From WTJX01 sp045106295 (GTDB lineage: Bacteria > Bacteroidota > Bacteroidia > Cytophagales > JAAEPT01): a DNA stretch of 7,090 nt. The stretch is from positions 1-7,090 of the forward strand of contig JBGCEI010000085.1 of assembly GCA_045106295.1 (NCBI GenBank), given 5' to 3'. Below, piece after piece: positions 1-4,905 of this stretch; within the stretch, counting starts at the first letter, position 1; each line of letters begins with the position of its first letter. The position numbers were made by a program, and so were the translations under genes. The notes beneath the pieces are model-generated. The model was not told the DNA's origin. It did no database searches and saw nothing but the letters and a program-made list of their open reading frames with translations.

Positions 1-141
1 GCTTTTGTATTAGAAGATCACTTTTTTGCATATCCTAATAATTACAATTACTACGTAAACTACTACAAAGACAGTTTCCAACATGGTGGTATTTCTTTAG
101 AAGAAATACTAATTCCTTTTGTGAAACTAAAACCAAGGTAA
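1..141 (+). CDS. porX: PorX-like response regulator with PglZ domain, C-terminal fragment
   Basis: An open frame runs from the window edge to TAA at 139-141 and gives 46 residues, so the 5' part is missing. The end is rich in Tyr/Phe/Asn and contains FQHGGISLEE followed by a hydrophobic strand and a basic tail (LKPR). That pattern is the C-terminal end of PglZ (alkaline-phosphatase-fold) domains, where a conserved His-Gly-Gly precedes the last helix. In Bacteroidota the PglZ domain is fused to a receiver domain in PorX, the response regulator linked to type IX secretion, and this gene commonly stands before tsaE and an alanine dehydrogenase gene, as here. The receiver domain is not visible, so the PorX identity rests on the tail and the gene order. 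It reads into tsaE with a 12-bp gap, which suggests co-transcription. Confidence 0.7.
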   Translation, partial: AFVLEDHFFAYPNNYNYYVNYYKDSFQHGGISLEEILIPFVKLKPR

Positions 142-153
142 CCTTATTCCTTA

Positions 154-573
154 GTGAGAATTGAAGTCAAGCATATTGATGAATTACAGAAAGCTAGTAA
201 AGAAATAGTAGCTACCTGTAAACATATTCCTATTTGGTTATTTCATGGGGAGATGGGAGCAGGAAAGACTACTCTCATAACAGCCATCTGCAAAACATTA
301 GGGGTTACAGACTCAATTAGCAGTCCTACATATTCTATTGTAAATGAATATGTAGCTGACCAAAAAAAAATCTTCCATTTCGACTGTTACAGAATACAAC
401 ATCCAGACGAAGCATTAGACATTGGTATCTACGAATACTTAGATAGCGGTCAATTTTGTTTTATTGAATGGTCAGAAAAGATTTCAGAACTTATTGATCA
501 TACCGTCGTATCTGTTTATATTAGTAGACAGGAAAATAGTACTACCCGAATCATAGACCTAAAACTACCCTAA
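154..573 (+). CDS. tsaE: TsaE, tRNA threonylcarbamoyladenosine synthesis ATPase
   Basis: Encodes 139 residues, close to the usual TsaE (YjeE) length. TsaE is the cytoplasmic P-loop ATPase that works with TsaB and TsaD to put threonylcarbamoyl on A37 of ANN-decoding tRNAs. A Walker A loop GEMGAGKTT lies at residues 32-40 (Lys38), the family's SSPTY switch segment at 56-60, HFDCYR at 75-80 (Asp77), and the FIEWSEK motif at 103-109, all in the expected order. The start is GTG at 154: it is the first start codon after the preceding TAA (139-141, same frame), and the next Met is inside the P-loop at residue 34, too late to be the start. The stop (571-573) touches the ATG of the next gene with no gap. 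No Shine-Dalgarno sequence is evident, as is usual in Bacteroidota. No frame damage is seen. Confidence 0.95.
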   Translation: MRIEVKHIDELQKASKEIVATCKHIPIWLFHGEMGAGKTTLITAICKTLGVTDSISSPTYSIVNEYVADQKKIFHFDCYRIQHPDEALDIGIYEYLDSGQFCFIEWSEKISELIDHTVVSVYISRQENSTTRIIDLKLP

Positions 574-1803
574 ATGGAAGGACACGTATCTGGATTTTCA
601 AAATTAGCAAGAGAGCATCAACACTACACACAAGAAGCCCCTCTAAAAATAAAAACAGATAATACCTCTATTAAAATAGGAATCCCTAAGGAAATAGACC
701 CCGAAGAGAAAAGAATTCCACTCACTCCAAATGCGGTTAATTTACTGATTAACAATGGACATGAAGTATTAATAGAATCTGGAGCTGGTAATGACGCCAA
801 TTACTCTGATAGAGATTACACAGAAGCTGGGGGACAGATCAGCTACAATACAAAAGAAATATATGAAGGATCTGATGTGATTCTGAAAGTAGATCCACCT
901 TCTCTAGAAAATATTGAATGGATGAAAGTAGGGAGCACACTTATTTCAGCCTTACAATTACCTAAGTTAACAAAAGAGCATATTGTAGCACTCAATAAGA
1001 AAAAAATCACTTCTTTAGGTTTCGAGTTAATTGAAGACAAAGGTTGTTCTAAACCAGTAATTCGCTCCATGAGTGAAATAGCGGGGTGTTGTGTGTTATC
1101 AATAGCAGCGGAACATTTAAGTAACCTGAATGATGGTATGGGAATCATTCTAGGTGGCATCACTGGAAACCCTCCTGCTAAAGTGGTCGTCCTTGGTGCT
1201 GGAACTGCAGCAGAACATATCGTAAGAGGAGCTTTAGGGCTTGGTGCAAACGTACAAGTGTTTGATAAAAATCATTACAAACTACGCCGCCTACAAACAG
1301 AGATTGGTCAACCTATTTACACCTGTATTCTTGAACCTACTATTTTAGCTAACGAACTCGAATCAGCCGATGTGGTAGTTGGAGCCATTAGACCAGAGGA
1401 AGAAGGCTTAGGTTTATGTGTCGTAACAGAGGAAATGGTCTACAATATGAAGCACGGTGCTGTCGTCATAGACATTACCATTAGCGAAGGCGGTTGTTTT
1501 GAAACATCTAAGCTTACCTCTCACAGTAAGCCTGTTTATGAAGTAAACGGAATCAAACATTATTGTGTACCGAATATACCTTCTAGAGTATCTAGAACAG
1601 CATCTAGAGCGTTTAGTAACATCTTAACCCCTATGTTATTGAAAATGGGAGAATACAAAAACGTGGAAGAAATCTCCTACAACCATCCATGGTTTGCAAA
1701 AGGAATTTATACCTATAAAGGATGCTTAACTAAACATGGCTTAGCCAAACGATTTGGCATTAGTTTTAAAACAATTGATTTGTTGTTCGCTCCTCAGTTT
1801 TAA
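574..1803 (+). CDS. ald: Alanine dehydrogenase / PNT-family protein
   Basis: Encodes 409 residues, longer than classical alanine dehydrogenases (about 370) because some 32 residues precede the first strand (KIGIPKE, 34-40). The AlaDH/PNT N-terminal domain follows: EEKRIPLTP (44-52) with the pyruvate-binding Arg47, and the HEVLIESGAG block (63-72). The Rossmann core is GAGTAAEH (208-215), with acidic Asp231 at the end of the second strand to bind the NAD ribose. GGCFETS (306-312) and HYCVPNIPSRVS (329-340) are typical of the family. AlaDH interconverts L-alanine and pyruvate plus ammonia with NAD. Against the M. tuberculosis enzyme as I remember it, Arg15 is kept, but Lys75, His96 and Asp270 align with Asp107, Gln128 and Ser304, so the activity cannot be assumed. 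ATG at 574 directly follows the tsaE stop, implying translational coupling. The family is certain; the substrate is not. Confidence 0.9.
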   Translation: MEGHVSGFSKLAREHQHYTQEAPLKIKTDNTSIKIGIPKEIDPEEKRIPLTPNAVNLLINNGHEVLIESGAGNDANYSDRDYTEAGGQISYNTKEIYEGSDVILKVDPPSLENIEWMKVGSTLISALQLPKLTKEHIVALNKKKITSLGFELIEDKGCSKPVIRSMSEIAGCCVLSIAAEHLSNLNDGMGIILGGITGNPPAKVVVLGAGTAAEHIVRGALGLGANVQVFDKNHYKLRRLQTEIGQPIYTCILEPTILANELESADVVVGAIRPEEEGLGLCVVTEEMVYNMKHGAVVIDITISEGGCFETSKLTSHSKPVYEVNGIKHYCVPNIPSRVSRTASRAFSNILTPMLLKMGEYKNVEEISYNHPWFAKGIYTYKGCLTKHGLAKRFGISFKTIDLLFAPQF

Positions 1804-1878
1804 GCTTTCTCAACAACTTCTTGTAGATTCTCATCCAAGATGCCCCCTTAGAGTCATGTTCTGTTGGTAGTTTATCTT

Positions 1879-1905
1879 CTTGTTTTTTTCATATTTAAAA
1901 ACAAG
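1879..1905 (+). terminator. Weak A/T-rich stem-loop after ald
   Basis: CTTGTTTTT (1879-1887) and AAAAACAAG (1897-1905) form a 9-bp stem with a 9-nt loop, 76 bp after the ald stop. It lies between convergent genes, where a terminator is expected. Only two G-C pairs are present on each arm and no U-run follows on the + strand, so it is at best a weak candidate. The rest of the 190-bp spacer shows no gene. Confidence 0.25.
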
Positions 1906-1956
1906 CAAATAACGAGTAAGTGCTTAGCTAATTGAGGTATTCGAAATTTCAGTTTA

Positions 1957-1976
1957 TGTTTTTTAGCCAAAAAACA
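1957..1976. terminator. Perfect 8-bp stem-loop in the convergent spacer
   Basis: TGTTTTTT (1957-1964) pairs perfectly with AAAAAACA (1969-1976) across a 4-nt AGCC loop. It is 18 bp past the stop of the minus-strand lipoprotein operon and about 150 bp past the ald stop, so it could act on transcripts from either side. The stem is almost all A-T and no separate U-tract follows it on either strand. A terminator role is inferred from position only. Confidence 0.25.
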
Positions 1977-1993
1977 GCCATAGATAACAATGC

Positions 1994-2632
1994 TTATTCT
2001 AAGATAACAGGAATAATACCACCACGAAGTGGTGGTATTACATAAGAATATGTAAAGTGAATGGAAGCTTCTTTCGTAGATCTATTTACGATATTATCAG
2101 CGGCAAACGTTTGAACATCATTTATTACAACAGTGAACTTATTTGACTCCCTATCAATTGTTACGTCCATCATATCACTCATGGAGGCAAGTCCTACTGT
2201 AGTTGAATTCCGAGACGAAATAAACGAATATTTTTTACCATTATGACCAAATGAATAAGTACTAGAATAAAAACCGTAGACTAAAGTATCTGCATTAATA
2301 TTGTATACCCCAGTAACATCCATTAAACTTTCTTTATCATGAATATCTTCAAATTTGCTTATAACTTTAAAAGAAATCACCGTATCAGAACTTGAATTAA
2401 GTGACTGCAAGCGATAATTAGACAGGGTTATTTTATTGTCATTTTTGAAATCGTAATATATAGGAACAGAGTTGGTATCTGTCTCGCCAATAATTGTACC
2501 AGATACAGTGCCTTCGTTTAAAAGATCATTCACAAGAGCATTTACATCAGAAGTTGTTAATGTATCTTCTTCTTTCTGACAAGAAAAAAGAAGAGATAAT
2601 AAAGTCAATAGCGTTAAAAATAAATATTTCAT
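1994..2632 (-). CDS. Tandem lipoprotein paralogue A (third in operon), unknown function
   Basis: Encodes 212 residues. A hydrophobic signal peptide ends in the lipobox LLFSC (Cys18). The mature protein begins C-QKEED, matching the Gln-Lys-acidic lipoprotein export signal that sends lipoproteins to the cell surface in Capnocytophaga and related Bacteroidota. The body looks like alternating beta strands rich in Ser, Thr and Asn, with no catalytic motif I recognise. It shares with its two upstream neighbours the blocks VSG..xGET near residue 45, NDNKITLS near 70, NDVQT near 170 and NIVN.S.KEASIHFTY near 182-197, and a final IPxLRGGxIP. It is closest to the middle copy: both have YNINADTL, FISK and TIDR.SNKFT. 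The gap to the middle gene is 27 bp. A 12-bp hairpin lies in its last codons. The family is unknown to me; a surface-anchored beta-sandwich protein is a guess. Confidence 0.85.
   Translation of the reverse strand: MKYLFLTLLTLLSLLFSCQKEEDTLTTSDVNALVNDLLNEGTVSGTIIGETDTNSVPIYYDFKNDNKITLSNYRLQSLNSSSDTVISFKVISKFEDIHDKESLMDVTGVYNINADTLVYGFYSSTYSFGHNGKKYSFISSRNSTTVGLASMSDMMDVTIDRESNKFTVVINDVQTFAADNIVNRSTKEASIHFTYSYVIPPLRGGIIPVILE
2014..2040 (-). other. 12-bp perfect hairpin inside the last codons of a lipoprotein gene
   Basis: TAATACCACCAC (2014-2025) and its exact complement (2029-2040) enclose a 3-nt loop, GAA on the + strand and TTC on the coding strand. It covers the codons for the IPPLRGGI segment, 20 bp before the end of the last gene of the lipoprotein operon. 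It is far stronger than anything in the following spacer. The other two copies keep a similar protein end (IPVLRGGVIP, IPEIDGGVDP), but their DNA there does not form this stem. It could slow 3' exonucleases or help termination. No U-run follows. Confidence 0.55.
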
Positions 2633-2659
2633 AACCCTCGATAAATATTTTAAATAGTA

Positions 2660-3298
2660 TTAATAATTTGTTGTTGGAATAACACCACCCCTTAAAACTG
2701 GTATTTGATAAGTGTACGTAAAGTGTATGCTCGCTTCTTTACCAGAACCATTCACAATATTATTAGCCGCTTTTGTTTGGACATCATTTAATGAAAAGGT
2801 AAACTTGTTTGAAGCCCTGTCAATCGTCACATTCATCACAGTATTGCTCTGGGTGTAAGTCCTTCGGCTTGAAAAATTATATAACCTGTCTGTTTTTTTA
2901 ATAGTATAATCATATTTGTAATAAGAATAAATCAAAGTATCTGCATTAATATTATATCTCCCAGAAACATACATTGAACTTAGCTCATCATTACTATCTT
3001 CCAATTTGCTTATAAAGTTAAAATAAATCACCGTATCAGCACTTGGATTAAGTAAATAGAAGGAATAGCTAGACAATGTTATTTTATTATCATTACTAAA
3101 GTTATATGCTACAGGAACAGAATATGTAAATGTTTCTCCAGTCATACTCCCTGAAACAGAACCTTCATTAGTAGTATTCAAAGAGTTGCTTACAATAGAA
3201 CTTACATCTGAATCGGTCAGTGTATCATCTTCTTTTTGACATGACAGCAATAATGCAAAGGCAAGTACCACTGATATTATTGAAAATATGTGTTTCAT
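2660..3298 (-). CDS. Tandem lipoprotein paralogue B (middle of operon), unknown function
   Basis: Encodes 212 residues. The signal peptide ends in LLLSC (Cys20) and is followed by QKEDD, a close match to the acidic surface-export signal of Bacteroidota lipoproteins. The mature part carries the full set of family blocks: DSDVSSIV (28-35), GSVSGSMTGET (46-56), NFSNDNKITLSSY (66-78), SADTVIYFNFISKLED, YNINADTLIYSYY, VTIDRASNKFTFSLNDVQT, NIVNGSGKEASIHFTYTYQIP and a C-terminal LRGGVIP. Pairs of short Ser/Thr/Tyr-rich strands suggest an all-beta fold. It starts 16 bp after the first gene of the cluster and ends 27 bp before the third, so all three should lie on one mRNA. No enzyme signature or known domain is visible. 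It resembles copy A more than copy C through the middle third, so A and B probably come from the later duplication. Confidence 0.85.
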   Translation of the reverse strand: MKHIFSIISVVLAFALLLSCQKEDDTLTDSDVSSIVSNSLNTTNEGSVSGSMTGETFTYSVPVAYNFSNDNKITLSSYSFYLLNPSADTVIYFNFISKLEDSNDELSSMYVSGRYNINADTLIYSYYKYDYTIKKTDRLYNFSSRRTYTQSNTVMNVTIDRASNKFTFSLNDVQTKAANNIVNGSGKEASIHFTYTYQIPVLRGGVIPTTNY

Positions 3299-3314
3299 GA
3301 TTTTGGTATTTTAA

Positions 3315-3947
3315 CTAATAATTAGTCACAGGATCGACCCCTCCGTCTATTTCAGGAATTTTATAGGTATAAGTGAATTGTATAGCAGCTTCCTTAGCAG
3401 AACTATTCACAATATTGTCATCAGCAATAGTTTGAACGTCATTCAGTATAATCGTAGCAACATTAGTAGTTTTATCGATAATTAACCTTACAACATCATC
3501 ACTATTGTAGATATTTCTATTTGAGGTAAATTTATAAACTTTGTTTTTGTGAATAAATGAGTAGTTGTAACCATATCGAAAAAAGTCAAGCTCATTGGTA
3601 GTGAGATTATAAATTACACGTATACTGATGTCACTTTTCTTTTTATCATCCCTTTGTAATTCACTTCTCACAGTAATGTCTAATCTCTTATGCCCTTGAA
3701 AGCGACGAATCGATTTTGAGAAAGTAGTTTTATTATCATTACTGAAATTGTAACTCACTGGTACCGCATTAATTGCTGTTTCTCCAGTAACACTCCCTGA
3801 AACTTGTCCTTTATTATCAGAGTAAAGAGAATTATTAATGATAGAAGTAAGTTCTGAATCTGATAGACTGTCTTCTTCTTTTTCGCAAGACAATAATAAT
3901 AGTAAACCTGCCGTTATTGTTATCAGTTTTGAAAATGAATTTTTCAT
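3315..3947 (-). CDS. Tandem lipoprotein paralogue C (first in operon), unknown function
   Basis: Encodes 210 residues and is the promoter-proximal member. A long hydrophobic signal peptide ends in LLLLLSC (Cys21). The mature start is EKEED, again Lys plus acidic residues right after the lipidated Cys, as expected for surface export. Both ends are shared with the other two copies (SDSELTSIINNSL; GQVSGSVTGET; YNFSNDNKTTFS; ILNDVQT; NIVNSSAKEAAIQFTYTYKIP). Residues about 80-125 differ completely and are strongly charged (FQGHKRLDITVRSELQRDDKKKS), where A and B have an SSSDTV / FISK strand pair. The C-terminal block also departs, with EIDGGVDP for LRGGxIP. A conserved frame around a variable centre would suit a surface protein whose middle faces partners or selection. 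Function unknown. The ATG follows an A/T-rich leader of about 40 nt with no Shine-Dalgarno sequence. Confidence 0.85.
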   Translation of the reverse strand: MKNSFSKLITITAGLLLLLSCEKEEDSLSDSELTSIINNSLYSDNKGQVSGSVTGETAINAVPVSYNFSNDNKTTFSKSIRRFQGHKRLDITVRSELQRDDKKKSDISIRVIYNLTTNELDFFRYGYNYSFIHKNKVYKFTSNRNIYNSDDVVRLIIDKTTNVATIILNDVQTIADDNIVNSSAKEAAIQFTYTYKIPEIDGGVDPVTNY

Positions 3948-3996
3948 AGTTATTTAGATTAATACACTATGCATCTTATACTACATATATATGAAA

Positions 3997-4026
3997 CAAA
4001 TATAAAACAATTTTATCTTTTTTCAA
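3997..4026 (-). promoter_or_regulatory. Bacteroidota-type promoter for the lipoprotein operon
   Basis: On the minus strand, TATATTTG (4004 to 3997) is a perfect fit to the Bacteroidota -7 element TAnnTTTG. A TTG -33 element (4026 to 4024) lies upstream with a 19-bp spacer, in the normal range. Transcription would begin near 3990, giving a leader of roughly 40 nt before the ATG at 3947. No comparable match was seen in the 27-bp and 16-bp gaps between the three lipoprotein genes, which supports a single operon. Confidence 0.6.
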
Positions 4027-4203
4027 TGAAAAGTTGAATTAATAAAGTATTAAGTTAGCTAAAGCTTGTTTGTTTCACAGTTGTGTAACACAAATAATAA
4101 AAAAGTCATGCTAACCAACAATGCTAAACTTAGGCTTTAGTAAGTTTAAATCAAGATGTCGTGCCTGACCGGTAGGCAGGAATACACTAGTTTACTGGAT
4201 ATT
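4027..4203. other. Gene-free spacer upstream of the lipoprotein promoter
   Basis: No frame with coding character is seen on either strand. Two small palindromes are present. TTGTGT-A-ACACAA (4081-4093) is centred almost 100 bp upstream of the predicted transcription start and has the shape of an operator half-site pair. TGCCT(7)AGGCA (4162-4178) contains the ACCGGT palindrome. The stretch is otherwise A/T-rich. Confidence 0.5.
4162..4178. repeat. Small G/C-rich palindrome
   Basis: TGCCT (4162-4166) and AGGCA (4174-4178) flank GACCGGT, giving a compact hairpin in A/T-rich surroundings. Its base composition differs sharply from the flanks. Short palindromes of this CCTGCC...GGCAGG type are scattered between genes in some Bacteroidota genomes; that comparison is from memory. 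Only one copy is in this window. Confidence 0.35.
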
Positions 4204-4377
4204 TTTAACCCGGATTTTGCATTAGAATTCGTTATGAGAAGTTAACTAGCAAGAAATCAGGGGTTTAGCCAATTTAACCCTAGCACCGCTAGGATTAAAT
4301 TGGCTAAACTAGCAAAGCGACTGATTTGCAGATAGTTAGATTCGGAATAGGCTCTCTAATGCATATTTCGGGTTTAA
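4204..4377. repeat. 174-bp imperfect palindromic element (REP/MITE-like)
   Basis: Nested inverted repeats share one centre. The core is a 22-pair stem, 4263-4284 against 4288-4309, with a 3-nt ACC loop and one mismatch (C4278/A4294). Read from the minus strand the mismatch becomes a G-U wobble, so the stem is continuous. Farther out, AAATCAG (4254-4260) pairs with CTGATTT (4321-4327), and TAACTA (4243-4248) with TAGTTA (4333-4338). The outer arms, 4207-4226 against 4355-4374, match at 17 of 20 positions around TGCATTAGA / TCTAATGCA. The whole looks like two diverged copies of one unit of about 85 bp placed head to head. It codes for nothing. Candidates are a bacterial interspersed mosaic (REP pair) or a non-autonomous transposable element. 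It ends where IS66 homology begins. Confidence 0.65.
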
Positions 4378-4744
4378 CCTGCTTTATGGAGTAGGTTAGA
4401 GAGGTATACCCAAGATGGGGATTACTTGATTGATAATAACAAAATAGAAAATACGATAAGACCTTTGGCATTGGGAAGAAAGAATTACCTCTTTGCTGGT
4501 TCTCATGCTGCTGCACAAAGAGCTGCTATGACGTATTCTTTCTGCTACTTGTAAACTCAACGGTATAGAGCCTTACCAGTGGCTTAGGTATGTGCTAGAC
4601 AATATACAGGAATGGAAAATGACTGACATCCATAAATTACTACCTAACAACTGGATAGCTGAAATCAAAACAGACTTATCCTAGTCTAAACAAAAATCAA
4701 CATATAAAATCACTATCACTAGACGTGGTTTGCCGTAGGCTTAC
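4378..4744 (+). mobile_element. IS66-family insertion sequence remnant, right end
   Basis: This holds the last part of an IS66-type transposase gene plus about 60 bp of 3' non-coding sequence ending in GCTTAC at 4739-4744. IS66 termini typically begin GTAAGC, so this is the right inverted-repeat end. The outer boundary is supported independently: at 4744/4745 the neighbouring minus-strand toxin frame stops matching its family exactly where the IS end begins. The left part of the element (tnpA, tnpB, most of tnpC and the left repeat) is absent; a palindromic repeat abuts the break at 4377. IS66 makes 8-bp target duplications; the right copy would be 4745-4752, but the left partner is gone. Confidence 0.8.
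4381..4684 (+). pseudogene. IS66-family transposase (TnpC) C-terminal remnant, frameshifted
   Basis: The first segment reads ALWSRLERYTQDG, then LIDNNKIENTIRPLALG and RKNYLFAGSHAAAQRAAM (4381-4542). These are hallmark motifs near the C-terminus of IS66 transposases, including the DNNxIENxIRP stretch with the last acidic catalytic residue. At about 4540-4544 the frame breaks: the first frame runs into TAA at 4552-4554, while the next frame continues the family as ATCKLNGIEPYQWLRYVLDN (4544-4603) and ends at TAG 4682-4684. A 2-nt loss, or equivalent 1-nt gain, explains it. Roughly the last 100 codons survive, so it cannot transpose on its own. Confidence 0.85.
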
Positions 4745-4905
4745 AAAGCAACAATAGTGTATCCGTTTTGCTTCGCATAGTTCCAAATATCTATATCCTT
4801 AGCATTTTCAAGCTCTAACTCCCTCACTTGCTTAGATTCGGGAAAGAATTCTATTATTCTTTTTACAATACGAAATGAAATAATCTGATCAAAAAGTAGT
4901 TTCAT
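4741..4905 (-). pseudogene. DUF5615 PIN-like toxin, C-terminus lost to IS66 insertion
   Basis: The start is ATG at 4905-4903, overlapping the antitoxin stop as TAATG; this is preferred over the in-frame ATG 48 bp upstream because family members begin MKLLFDQ. The 54-residue product has the family opening MKLLFDQ, then VRELELENAKDIDIWNYAK and GYTIVA. DUF5615 proteins are about 110-120 residues, PIN-like, and predicted ribonuclease toxins. Here the frame reaches GCTTT, just before the conserved acidic strand, and then meets GTAAGC of the IS66 terminus, whose TAA (4743-4741) ends the protein. Position 8 is Ile where Asn is usual (FDQN). Losing the second half with its acidic residues should abolish activity. 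The family match is strong; the toxin role is known only by family. Confidence 0.8.

Noticed and set aside
843..1163. Minus-strand open frame of 106 codons
   Set aside because: It lies wholly antisense to the ald gene, has no family-like motif, and no promoter or partner was seen. It is a shadow of the ald codon pattern.
1800..1844. Possible minus-strand gene tail reading GILDENLQEVVEKA before a stop overlapping the ald stop
   Set aside because: Only 14 codons precede in-frame stops upstream, and no family is recognisable. It could be the scrap of a lost convergent gene, but chance is as likely.
4021..4384. Search for the missing 3' half of the DUF5615 toxin left of the IS66 remnant
   Set aside because: No minus-strand frame here resembles the expected acidic strand and C-terminal helix, and no convincing copy of 4745-4752 was found beside an IS left end. 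AAAGCGAC at 4314-4321 differs by one base, but it lies inside the palindromic element.
4304..4516. Minus-strand open frame of 70 codons
   Set aside because: It is antisense to the IS66 transposase remnant and to half of the palindromic element. The plus-strand reading carries unmistakable transposase motifs; this one carries none.
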